Assembly: GCA_019918135.1 (NCBI GenBank) | Contig: WBZZ01006827.1 | Coordinates: 195,001 to 226,127, forward strand | Length of the DNA: 31,127 nt | Direction: 5' to 3' | Source: Paulinella micropora | Lineage: Eukaryota > Cercozoa > Imbricatea > Euglyphida > Paulinellidae | Shown here: positions 16,700 through 26,606 of the stretch, piece by piece | Layout: each line of letters begins with the position of its first letter | Numbering within the stretch: the stretch's first letter is position 1 | Made by a program: the position numbers and the translations under genes | The notes under the pieces: generated by a model | What the model was told of the DNA's origin: nothing | Seen by the model: only the letters and a program-made list of their open reading frames with translations | Databases searched by the model: none

Positions 16700-17084
16700 C
16701 CGTGCCCCCCCTGACTCACACCCAAGTTAGTAATACTCCCCCCCTAACTCACACCGAGGTTAGCATGCCTCTACCCCCCTACGCTCACACCGAGGTTAGC
16801 GTGCCTCTACCCCCCTACGCTCACACCGAGGTTAGCGTGCCTCTACCCCCTACGCTCACACCGAGGTTAGTAGTACCTCTACCCCTACGCTCACACCCAA
16901 GTTAGTGGTACCTCTACCCCTACGCTCATGCCAAAGTTAGTGGTACACCCTCCCTACGCTCACACCCAAGTTAGTGATACCTCTACCCCTACTCTCACAC
17001 CGAGGTTAGTGTGTCTCCACCCCCTACGCTCACACCCAAGTTAGTGATAGTATTACCCCCCCCCCCCATACCGAGGTTAGCATG
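16700..17084. repeat. Minisatellite, about 11 copies of a ~36-bp unit
   Basis: The repeating unit reads approximately CTACGCTCACACCGAGGTTAG plus a variable 12-15-bp joint such as CGTGCCTCTACCCC. Copies alternate between an ACCGAGGTTAG and an ACCCAAGTTAG version and between joints. Unit lengths of 33-36 bp vary mainly through C-run length. The spacing is too tight and the copies too continuous for a CRISPR array. Confidence 0.85.
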
Positions 17085-17557
17085 CACCCCCCCCTTTCCC
17101 CCCCCCCCCCCCCCCCTACACCCACACAGAAGAAGAGAAGCGGCCCCTCTCCGCGCGGTACTCTGGACCTCACGCCCGTGCCCAGCCCCAGTCAAGGAGG
17201 AGGGCGCCCCCCTACGTTCAACCTGACTCCTGCAGGACATTCTCATGCCCTGGCACTGGTGGAGACCGCAGAAGGCTGAAAACAGCCCCTCAGCGGAGCA
17301 ACCCCTCCTGGCTGTCACGCCTGTACCTCTGTTTAGTTTTACTTAAAGCCTTACCGGTGCTCCAGGCGCGCGTGTGACGTGTCTGCGTTCGCGGCCTGCT
17401 TAGGGTGGTCCGAATCATCCCTGCTCGTAGCCCCCCTCCTGGCAGTTAGCCAGGGACAACTATCGGAGGCACCTGCGCCGGTAGGCAACCGCCAATCAGT
17501 AGTAGTAGCGACGGCTAGGCAGACAGACCCCCCTGCTGCCTCCCTCTTCTTCTGTCC

Positions 17558-17559
<2 letters not shown>

Positions 17560-17588
<29 letters not shown>

Positions 17589-17641
17589 CCTCTCCCTCTC
17601 TCTCTCCGTCTCTCCCTCTCCCTCTCTCACATCTCTCTCTG
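17560..17641. repeat. CT-rich microsatellite
   Basis: An imperfect CT dinucleotide tract interrupted by GT and CCC lies directly upstream of the large LRR gene. It may influence its transcription or simply be a slippage product. Confidence 0.8.
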
Positions 17642-17706
17642 CCTCTGCCACTACCCAGTGTCTCTGCTTTGGGAAGTAAAACAGGTGCCAGAGACACAAG
17701 GTAGCC

Positions 17707-20700
17707 ATGTCACACTCATGCGCTGTCTGCGGCAAGGCTAGGGACAAACGAAGACATTCACATCCTGCTCATCATCAGAGGAAGGACACAGCGATGTCTC
17801 AGCTCGCCGCAGAGGTCAAGACCTTCCTCGACCGCCCGTCGCAGCCGGCACTGGCGGTTGTGTACCCGAGCCTGTCCTACTTGCGAGAGGGCATGGCTTG
17901 GGTCACACGGCTCGGCCGGGGCGATCGTTTCCTGAATGCATTGGATTTGGCTTCTGCGGACCGCAAGCGGCCACCAACGGACCTACGCGAATTACTACAG
18001 CCCGCGCCTGGTCATGAACAACCGAACCCCCGAGTACGGAACGCGGCGGGCCGGAAGGCCGTGGAGCCGGACTTGGCGCACGTGCACATCCCACCCAATC
18101 TTTGCTTGAGCTTCAACGACCAAGATATACCAGAGGGTGACGACGACGGAAGGGCGCTGGTGGATCTCCTGTTGGCCAAAGCCTGGCCCAAGCTAGCTAA
18201 CCACGGGATCTGGGAGTTTGTAACCGCGAGCTTCATCAGCAACGTCAAGATGCTGGTTTTCTTGCAGCAGTACAGGCAATCACAAGGGCTGGCGCGTACC
18301 CCGCTCCTCTCTGTCACCCTCGGCTTCCTTCCGACTCCATTCAACGAGGCACTGGTGGAACTGCTGGAAGAGCTGGCTAGTGTTAACGTAGGCTGCTTAC
18401 GTCTGGTGTTCGAGGAGGACTTTATGGAGGTAGACTCGGGGGTCCTGGACTTGCTCTGGAATTCGATACCGCGGAGCTGCACTGAGCTGCAACTGAGCAA
18501 CTACCCGGTAGTACGAGAGGCGGTGCAGGGGACAACGGAGTACAGCTTTGCAGACTTCTGGAGGGCGCACCCTAACTTGGCAAAGTTGCGTTTGGGGGAG
18601 TATACAGACGATGACAGGGGCAGCGACATACTGCTCCGTGACCTCTTCACGGAAGAGGCGGCTGAGCAGGTCACGCAGTTAGAGGTCAATCCCTGGCGCG
18701 AAGCCTCATTGCCTGCGCTGGGCAACCTGAAGAAACTAAGGTGCTTGAACATCGTCGTAAACGCTCTCGACTCGCGCAGGATGGAGGACTGCGGGACAGT
18801 GCTCACGAACTGCCAAGACAGTCTGGAAGAGCTGACGCTCCGGTACGAATTGTCGACTGCCCAGGCGCGACAAGAGCTGCAGACAAGAGTCCGCGACTGT
18901 AAGAAGCTTACGTCATGCACTCTGTCTATCAGAGAGGCGGACCTGCTCCGAGAGCAGAAAAGTCAGCCTTGTTGGCAAGACCTCAAGATACTGTGTATCT
19001 ACGTAACCAAGGAAGAGGTTGGAGAGGGTGCCCCCCATCTGCTGCAGCTGTCGGACCTGCTGCGGGGTTGGTGTCCAGTGAACCGGCTGCAACAACTTAC
19101 AATCTACGTCGTGCGATCCTCCCGGTCACGAAGTTGCGAGCTCATGGCCACGCCAGAAGAATGGAGCGAAATGAAGAGTCTTGACGCTTAGCGGTTTTGG
19201 AAGTCTCTCCCACGCCCCTACAGCGCCGGAGCTATCAAGCCTGCGGTTGGAACACCTTGGCAAGCTGGCGTACGATCTGCAGCGGCGGCTGTTTGATCCC
19301 CAGGGGGGCAGAAATAAGCTGCAAGAGCTCGACCTCGACAACTGTACTTGGCTGACCGAGAGCTTTGTCCAGCGACGCCTAGCCGCGCTGCCAAATCTAC
19401 AACGGCTGCGCCTGAGCAAGCGCACCTACGGCGAGTCGGACGAGTGGACCGCGTCTCTGGCCGTATTTAATGCAAACAGGAGACAGAAGGGGCTCCCGTC
19501 AGAGGTGGTGCTCGAACTCAGCAAGCACTGCTTTTCCGAGCCGCAGCTAAGCAAGCTGATGGACAGCCAGACCCCCGTGTGGCTTACGCGACCGGGCTTT
19601 TACCCCAACGACTACACGCGGGGCGGCGGCCGGTCCCGCGATCAGAGGCGCCTGCCCGCCGCTCCAGCAGAGGCCAGGGAAAGCAGCACGAAATGGTTAC
19701 TGGCCTTGTTCGGGGTTGGCACGCTCGAGGAACAAGGAGTGCAAACGCTTAGTGAGGAAGCCGCCGATCGCATACGACTGAGGTACCTACGGAGGTTACT
19801 CGACCTTAAGTGGCAGCGAGGCACTAGATTGGAGATCCCGGCTGACGCCACGCTCACGTTTAATGCCACGTGGAAGAGAAACGCTGGCACAAGTTGCCTT
19901 GGTCGCAGCTGGCGCACCATTCGCGGTGGGCCTTCCTCTCGTCTGACTTTAGCCAGAACTGCCGCTTGCTCCGCCAGGTGGCAGAGTTCTGGCGTAGCGA
20001 CAGCCCTGCCTCCGCTTCTGTGCGAATAGGTTGTACTGGCACGGTCCCAACCCCGGAGGATCTGACGTGGCTATCGTCGCTGCCCATCCGTGGCCTGCAC
20101 CTAGACTACAACGACTCTGAACAGGCCCCGGCTTGGCGGTGGTACCAAGCGCCCCCGACGGTGCAGGAGCTGACCATCTCGGGCCTGGACTGGACGACAC
20201 ACCGAGATCCGCCAGGAGTCGGTGGCGCTGCACTGTTATTGCTAAGCAGACTGGTGCTGAACGACTGCCTAGCACCCCCTCTGTCGCTGCTCCGGAAGCT
20301 CCCAGCAGGCGGTGCACTGGCGCTGAGTACGTGCAGCGGGCTACCCCCTTTGAACCAAAAGCTGAAGCCGTTGTCGGAACTGTGCCTGGTCTGCAGTGCT
20401 GACTCCAAGTACCAGGGGGCAACCAAGTCCATGTGTAGATTCGCTAAGAAGGTGCTTGGGTTCTCTCACCCAACCCTGCGGACGTTTAAGTGTGAGGTTA
20501 CTGACTGGTCAAGCGACGAGGCCCAAGCCCAGCGGGAGCAAAAACGGGTGGCGGAAGTGTACGCCCTGGTTGGGCGCTGCCAACAGCTGGCCCAGCTCCA
20601 ATTGACAGCGATTAGTATACCAGACATGCTCGGCGACGGTTGTTATGATTTACCATGCCTTAAACAGCTGGAGGTCCTCTCGTTAGCGACGCCGCGTCCA

Positions 20701-21288
20701 GAACCGGGGCCAGTGTCCGACGTCCTGTGCGCGTTCCAACGAGGACTAACAACCACTCTGCGGGAGGTAGACTTAAGGGCCACCAGTGTTACCCTGGGGT
20801 CGAGCTACCGACGCCTGGAGCTGCAGCAGGCTGGTTGGACTCGCCTGCAGGGAGTGGAGAAGCTGAGCCTCTCTGACTTCGACGTGGTCAAGGGCACAAT
20901 ACCGCCAATGCCAAAACTAGCCGACCTGGCAATAGACGATACCTACCTGTCTTACCCTCAGCTGCAGACATTGCTCCAGCCGCCGTTGCAAGTGCTAGCC
21001 GTGAGGCTGGACAGGTTTCAAGAGGCTGTTTGGTTCGACGGGACCGTCCTGGTGGAGCTGGTGGCGGAGATCGAGACCCTGCGGAAATTATCGTTGTGCT
21101 TGGAGAAATCGGACCCGGAGTGGTACCAGCTCCTGGTGGATTTTCAGCGGATTAGAAAAGACAGGGGCTTTGCCCCCGTGGAAATTGACTGGCATTACCG
21201 GTCGGATACAATCAACAGAGAGGCGATAGAAGCTCTTACCGTAGAGCTGCAAGGAAGGTTTCACCCGGTAGAGCTATTTCCCGAGTAG
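17707..21288 (+). CDS. Giant leucine-rich-repeat protein in three frames (~1,193 aa)
   Basis: Three consecutive open frames read on as one protein: 17707-19191, 19181-about 19870, and about 19870-21288. The first junction is a +1 change and the second a -1 change, so the total length is again divisible by three. The N-terminus has C5-x2-C8-x8-H17-x4-H22, which could bind zinc. An acidic stretch (PEGDDDG) and then many irregular LRRs follow (CTELQLSNY, LAKLRLGEY, LEELTLRYE, LQELDLDNC, LQRLRLSK, LREVDLRAT, VEKLSLSDF). The LRRs resemble F-box-type cysteine-containing LRRs, but no clear F-box is visible. LRR arcs bind protein partners, and in large DNA viruses they often act as substrate receptors. 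ATG 17707 is used; ATG 17794 is an alternative that would drop the Cys/His motif. There is no signal peptide, so it should be intracellular. Confidence 0.75.
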
Positions 21289-21471
21289 CCAAGCCCAGTC
21301 TGTGTCAAGTAAATCCCCTGGCGCAGCCTACTCCAGCTAGCCTAGCTTAGCCCACGTGCGTGCGTGTGCCGGCACAGCCCCGTCCCCGGCCGTGAACACC
21401 GGCCCGTCGTCGGAGCCGCCGGCCGGCGAACCCCTCCGGACCGGTAGGGAGCAGAGGCAAGCTATCTTCCT

Positions 21472-21477
21472 TTTAAT
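21472..21477 (-). terminator. ATTAAA poly(A)-like signal of the RING gene
   Basis: Minus-strand ATTAAA lies 46 bp beyond the TAG at 21523, in an A/T patch (TGAAATTAAAAGG) within GC-rich DNA. Confidence 0.45.
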
Positions 21478-21522
21478 TTCAGGCACACGGCGACGGCCAA
21501 GCGCGGGCTACGAGAGCCCCGC

Positions 21523-23618
21523 CTAGATCGGCACCACCAGGGTCTGGATGTCCCGCCGGCAGAAGGGACATTCGCGCATTCCTGCCGCACACTCTCGCAC
21601 GCCCGGGCGTGGCCGCAGGGGACGAACACGACCAGGGGCCGGGGGCCCTCTTCGCAAATGTCACAGGTCCGAGCCCGCGGGGGCTCTTGCTGCTCGGCGG
21701 CCTGCCGCAGCCGCTGCAGCGTGGCTTGCGCGGCCGCGACCTCGGCGGCCAGCCCGAGCCGTGCCCTCCGCAGGCCCTGGACGGCGCCGGCAATTCGCCT
21801 GTTGGGCCCGGAGCTCTTGGCCGCGGTGGCTCAGCGCCTCGTGCTGGGAGGTCAGCCCGTCCACCTCGGACTGTAGCCTCTTCCGTTCACGAGCCAGCCT
21901 CTTGTTGCAGGTCCGCAGCCTTTTGCCCCTCTCCAGCAGCGATGGCAAGGGGCTGGGGCACGGCCGGCCGGCGCCCGGCCGGGCTCTGGTGCCGTCTCTC
22001 GCTGCGCCGGCCCCCGCCCGGCGCCCGTCCCGCGGGAGCCGTGGGGCCAGGCCCGCCCGGCGCCTGCCTCCAGCAGCACGCCCAAGGCCGGGCCCGGCGG
22101 ATTCTCCGGGCCGGCGGGGACGGCGCGAGGTAGGGCTGGTCGCGGCGCAGTAGCGGGCCCAGCGGCTCGGGGGACGCCGCGGCCCCCGGCACGGCCGGTG
22201 GCGCGGCCGGTGGCTCGGCCGGGGCTCGTCGCGCTGGGCGCGGCCGGTGGCTCGGCCGGCGGCCCGTCGCACTGGGGCGTGGCCGGCGGCTCTTTGACGA
22301 TGAGCCGGGCGGCGCGTTCGATGGTCCACAGCAGGTCCACGGCCGAGGCCGGGCTGGGGAGCCCCCGGGCCCGTAGCCGGGCCTTGAGGCGCCACCATTC
22401 CACGCCCATGCACTGCGAAGCGAAGGAGCTCTGCTCGCTGAGCCATTCGCACGCCGGGTCCGCGCCGTAGTGGGCGAGGACATCGAGCATCAGCCACACA
22501 CAGGCAAAGTCCTCGCTCGCCATCTTCACGCAAGGGTATTCGGCGCACAAGCCCGTGCAGAGTACTTCCAGCACCGTCTGGCTCCGCAGTTCGAAGGGCA
22601 AGGGCGGCTGGTACACCGGGGTGCCCAGCCCCAGGAAGGCGTGCAGGAGCAAGGGGGACCTCAGCAGGACCGCCGCCACCGGCCAGACCAGGCTGCGAGA
22701 CTGCAGCAGATCACCGGCGTCCAAGAAGACCGGCCGGAATTCCCCGGGTTGCGACTGGAGCAGCGCGGCCCGCAAAATGGCTATCATCCGGCGAGCGTCG
22801 GCCACGGTCGGCTCGGCCAGGGGCACGCGCAATTCACCCAGCATGTCCGCCAACAGCAGCTCCAAGGGGAACCTGGACGCGGCCCGCTTCCTGGCCGCGC
22901 CGCGCCGGGCCCGCAGGCCCGCCAGCAAGGAGCGCAGGGTGCGCTCCGAGGCAGACCTGGCCAGGGCCCTGGACCACAGCAGTAACGCCACCGCCAGCAG
23001 CCGCAGCCAGGCCAGGGCGAACGCCATGGGCGACAGGCTGTTGAGCTTCACGCGCGCCAGCAGCCGGCCGCCCGAGGCGGCCAGCTCCGGGTCGGGGCCC
23101 CTCAGCAGTTCGAGGAAGACTTCGGGCGCCGCCTGGGCGCAGGCCATTCGCCCGAGCTCGGACGCCGGCGCCCCGCCGATGAGGCGTTCTACGTGCTTGC
23201 GTGCTGCCTGGGTGCACGGGCTCTGTACCACCGCCAGCCCTAGCTCTGTACCCAGCGCCACGGCGCCGTCCCACTCGGCCAGCTTGGCCTGGCTCCACTC
23301 GCGCAGCAGACCGATCGCGTCGCGCACCTTGGCACGTGCCGCGCGCAGGCAGTACAGCAGGGCCTCCTCTTCGCGCCGTTGGAGAAAAGTAGCGACCAGG
23401 GCCTGCCACACCTGCAGACCGCCGGTCTCGAGGCTGCCGCTGTGGAGGTAGTACTGGAGCTTGTGCGCCTGTGCCTGGGACCAGGGCTCCTGCACGACAC
23501 CTTGCAGGAGGCTCTCCCAGCCCCGCTCGAGGGGTGCGGACGCGGGCTGCGCGGCAGCAGGGGTAGGAGCGTGGGCGCCGCCGCCGGTGGCCGCGGTAGT
23601 AGGCTGGTGAGGCAACAT
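21523..23618 (-). CDS. RING-finger protein with coiled coil, multiply frameshifted
   Basis: From ATG 23618 (MLPHQPTTAATGGG) a frame of about 400 residues encodes an Ala/Leu-rich helical region, possibly HEAT- or armadillo-like. An Ala/Pro/Arg-rich linker follows, containing near-perfect duplications (ATGRATGRAGGR). The signal then moves to another frame for a basic coiled coil (LLERGKRLRTCNKRLARERK), back to the first for more heptads (LQRLRQAAEQQ), and into a C-terminal RING: CDICEEG, VVFVPCGHA, then, after a further -1 change, CAAGMRECPFCRRDIQ and the stop. The C3HC4 pattern with VPCGH and CPFCRR resembles IAP/MEX-type E3 ligase RINGs. If intact, it would be an E3 ubiquitin ligase with a scaffold N-terminus. 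Frame changes lie near 22250-21960, ~21800 and ~21605. The net shift restores a length divisible by three, about 698 residues. Confidence 0.7.
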
Positions 23619-23901
23619 GCTGCTGGCTCGCTGGCTGGTGGCTGCTGCTCTGGGCTGGAACTGGATTTGTGCGTCGTCCCCGGGCCAGGGCACCTACCAC
23701 CCGGCCGGGGGCTCCCCCCCCACGCGCGCGCCCCCCTCCCCCCGGCGCGCGCCGGGCTGGGGGGCGCCCCCCCCGACGCGCGTGTCAAGGGGGGGGGGCG
23801 CGCGCCGGGCTAGGGGGCGCCCCCCCCCCGACGCGCGCGCCGGGCTAGGGGGGCGCCCCCCCCCCTCAGAATTCCTACTCCTGACCAAGTGTCGCGCTCA
23901 G
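23619..23901. repeat. GC-repeat spacer with C/G homopolymers
   Basis: From about 23715 to 23870 a unit of roughly 35-50 bp built from GCGCGCGCCGGGCTAG, a G run, GCG and a C run is repeated about three times with changing homopolymer lengths. On the plus strand an ATG at 23617 opens a frame with a signal-peptide-like start (MLLARWLVAAALGWNWICAS) that runs straight into the repeat. This may be the broken front end of a secreted-protein gene, but it is not annotated as one. Confidence 0.6.
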
Positions 23902-25153
23902 ATGTCTAGGCCCCGCTCAGACGACGCCGCGGACCCGGGAGGTTGGACCAGGCAGGCGAACGCACGCCCGCGCAGCCGCCACCCAAGAAGCTCAAGGCCA
24001 CGCCTGCCGCTGCGGCCGGCTCGCGACCACGCCAGCCCAGGAAAGCCCAACCTACCGCCGAGCAAAGGGAGGCCCTAGCGGCCTGGCAGCAGGGCCTACT
24101 GTGCTGGACCGAGAGCTTCGAGCTCGGGGACCTGCAGGGGATCGAGGGTTCGCTGCAACGGCACGGGCTGGCGGTGGTGCGAGGCCTGTTGCAGCCGGCC
24201 GAAATCCGGTCTCTCCTGGACTTGGCGTACTCGGACCTAGCGAAACTCGGGACGGGGATCAGGGCCGACGACATCAGGACTTTCGTCAACCAGAACTGGC
24301 CTGGCATCGCGTCGGTGGGTATTGTCAAGGACGGCCAGTCGGGTCTGCACACGGGCCGCCTGGCGTGGGAGCTCCGTCGCTATGCGCTGGAGCGCTTTTT
24401 CGCGGCCTTCTTTGGCACCGAGGACCTGCTGGTTGGCTTCGATACGCTGGGCTTGTTCCGTAACTACTGGCTCGCGAGGGACAAGGCCGCGCGCGGCGAG
24501 CTGCCCAAGGCAGAGGCGGAAAAGATGGTCACCAAGGGTTTATGGTTCCACGTGGACCTGGGTCCCACCGACAAGACCGGGGAGGCTTACCTCAGGGATC
24601 ACTTGCAGTCTTTCGTCAATCTCTTGCCGGCCGACGCGTCGACGGGTGGCCTCGTGTGTGTGCCGGGCTCGCACACGCTGGGCTTGCACCAAGACCTGCT
24701 GCGCAGCTTTGGCTACGCGGGCACCAAGAAGAACTACCTGCCGCTCGGTCCGCTGCCCGCGCTGCGCACGTGGCTGCAGGGCCGGGGGCTCGAGCCCTAC
24801 CGTGTAGCTGCACCCGCGGGGGCCCTGGTTCTTTGGCATTCAGCGGCCATCCATTGCAACGCGCCGGGGCTCCGGGGGCCCGGCCGCGGGACCCGTGGCT
24901 CGTGAATTCTCCACTCCTGCGTGTCGTAGGCTACGTCCACGCGGTCCCGGCCGCGAACTTTACGGAAAAGGAACGGCTGGCAGCGCAGCGGCGCGCGTGG
25001 GTAGACAAAGGGGCCCTGACCACGCACTGGGTCGAGCCCGCCCGGGCCCGGACGGAAGTGCTAGCGTACCCGCGCTCTCGTTTCTTCCTGCCCCTGGCCT
25101 GGGCGGGGCTGACTCCGGCCCAAGTCAGGGCTGACTACGGCCGGTGGCTGTAG
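23902..25153 (+). CDS. Phytanoyl-CoA hydroxylase (PhyH)-like 2-oxoglutarate/Fe(II) oxygenase, frameshifted
   Basis: The family motifs appear in order. LVVRG-like text (AVVRGLLQPAEIRSLL) opens the fold, WFHVDLG (about residue 217) supplies the HxD iron ligands, CVPGSHT follows, and LVLWHSAAIHCNAP (about 318) supplies the second iron His. The C-terminal strand LLRVVGYVHAVPA, in the next frame, holds the Arg expected to bind 2-oxoglutarate. PhyH-type enzymes hydroxylate small molecules, lipids or protein side chains; the substrate cannot be told. An NLS-like PPPKKLK patch sits near the N-terminus. The main frame has no ATG at its beginning, but ATG 23902 lies in the adjoining frame and connects through a -1 change near 23935. 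A second -1 change lies between 24860 and 24920. Together they give ~417 residues. ATTAAA follows at 25205. Confidence 0.75.
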
Positions 25154-25204
25154 CCCCGGCAGCGCAGGACCCCGGAAGCAGCACGAGTATTGTCTGTACG
25201 TTTC

Positions 25205-25210
25205 ATTAAA
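25205..25210 (+). terminator. ATTAAA poly(A)-like signal of the PhyH-like gene
   Basis: The hexamer lies 52 bp after the TAG/TGA end of the oxygenase frame and is followed by a short T-rich stretch, as in eukaryotic or viral 3' ends. Confidence 0.45.
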
Positions 25211-25389
25211 ACCTTTTGGGAATAGACTCGGGCGCGAGGGTAGGAACCGAGCGCTCCTCCCCCGCCTCCCTTGCCGGTCTCTCTTTTTCTCGCAGCCCGC
25301 ACCCCTCCGGTCCCTGGCCTAATTCTGGCAGAAAAAGAAACGTGACTAGCAATCTTTTTATACTAGGATCTCTCTCTCTGTCCAGACTC

Positions 25390-26071
25390 CTAGTTGGCCA
25401 CCCCCCCGCAGTCTCCCACGTAGGCTAGCGCAGGGAAGCCTTCTTCCGAGGCCAGGAACTCCTTGGCAAACTCGGAAGGGCCTCCGCTCTCTTGGACGGG
25501 CGCCGATATTTTGCCGGTATGGTCAAGGACGTGGTGCTGGGCCGCCAGCTCCGGCCAATCAAATTCTCGCGGTCGGCACTGGCACGACCCGCAGGTAGCT
25601 CTCGCAATGTTCCGAATACAGCTGCCTGGTGAGCTGCCAACCCGCGGGCGGCTTGCCTTCTCCTATGTAGTTACTCACGATGCCTACGTAATGCGTACCG
25701 CCGCGGTACACCTCCAGGTGATCCATGCCCTTGTCCGCTTCGTTGCCCGAGCCCGCGCGGAACGCTAGTGGCAGCGGGGGCTTGACCAAGCGCCTCAGCC
25801 CGTACTCGCGCTCCAGCTGGTTGCGTGCGGCTATGACCGAGACAGGCGGAACGTGTCCGGGCCGGGCACGGAAGCTCCCCCAGTAGCTCTCGCCAAAGAG
25901 CTCGTCGTGTTCCGTCAGCTGCGCCCAGCTCGGGCAGGCGCAGAAGTACGGTCTTTCGCCGCGCAGGCAGGGCTGGCAGTGCAGGGGCACGGTCGCGCCT
26001 GGCGAGCCACTGGTGGTCTCTTGCTGGACAGGCTCTTGCTGGACAGGCTCTTGCTGGACAGGCTCTTGCAT
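25390..26071 (-). CDS. Unrecognised protein with EPVQQ repeats, one frame change (~226 aa)
   Basis: The protein starts MQEPVQQEPVQQEPVQQET, encoded by a 15-bp unit repeated in tandem, then has a short Cys cluster (HCQPCLRGERPYFCACPSW) that might bind zinc. A mixed region with GTHYVGIVSNYIGEGKPPAG follows. The first frame stops near 25559, but coding signal continues in the next frame (REFDWPELAAQHHVLDHTG, then EFAKEFLASEEGFPALAYVG) to a TAG at 25390. A single +1 change near 25585 joins them and gives a length divisible by three. I do not recognise the family. It faces away from the F-box gene across a 535-bp repeat-rich spacer. Confidence 0.6.
26027..26068. repeat. 15-bp tandem repeat encoding EPVQQ
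   Basis: Nearly three in-frame copies of TCTTGCTGGACAGGC (minus strand reads GAGCCTGTCCAGCAA) sit at the very start of the unrecognised gene. Gain or loss of units would keep the frame. Confidence 0.85.
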
Positions 26072-26606
26072 CCTGTGCCTTGTCCTGGGTGCTGCCTAGT
26101 GCCTGCCACCAGAACACACCAGGCGGTTCCGCCCCCCCCCCGCTCCCTCTCCACCCACACACCTCTGCGCGCCCCACGTCCCGCGCTAGGACGCGTGCGC
26201 GAGGGAGGGGAGCGCTGGCTTCTTGAGCGCGGGTCCGGCTCTGTTTTCCCCTGCCCTCCCTCCTCCACTCCCAGCGCCAGGGGAAGGGGCGTGGGAGGGG
26301 GGCGCGGCGCCACGGCGTGCCCGCGGCCGACCCCCCGTCGCCCGGGGGCGGGGGCAGGGGGGCTCGGCGCCGCGGCGTGCCCGCGACCGACCCCCGTCGC
26401 CCGGGGGCCTGGGAGGGGGCGCGGCGCCGCGGCGTGCCCGCGCTCGGAGCCCGCAGTGGGGCGAGGGGGCGAGGGGGGGGGGGGGTGGAGCGCGGGCTGC
26501 CCCCCCAGGGGAGGGGAGTGGGCGGACGAGGCTGAAACTGACTGACAGAAGAAGAAGCTCGGGTCCCCCCCAAGCCGGTTCGGTTCCTGTGCCCGGGCCC
26601 GGCACT
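26072..26606. repeat. GC-rich tandem-repeat spacer upstream of the F-box gene
   Basis: Between about 26290 and 26460 a ~60-bp unit occurs about three times (core GGCGCGGCGCCACGGCGTGC, then CCGCG, CGACC and CCGTCGCCCGGGGGC), with G runs of varying length between the units, followed by a long G run at ~26477-26489. Long frames on both strands across this DNA are repeat artefacts. It separates two divergent genes and must hold both promoters, but no A/T-rich box is evident. Confidence 0.65.

Larger units (their letters stand above)
16599..17706. other. Intergenic block with minisatellite and CT microsatellite
   Basis: This 1.1-kb gap holds the ~36-bp minisatellite, C runs at about 17058 and 17095-17116, and a CT-rich tract at 17560-17641. 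Open frames here read only the repeats (PPYAHTEV, SLSL). No gene is supported. The DNA just before the LRR gene start (17640-17706) has no clear promoter motif. Confidence 0.65.

Noticed and set aside
16700..17084. Possible CRISPR array
   Set aside because: The copies abut with only short variable joints and no unique spacers of regular length, so it is a minisatellite.
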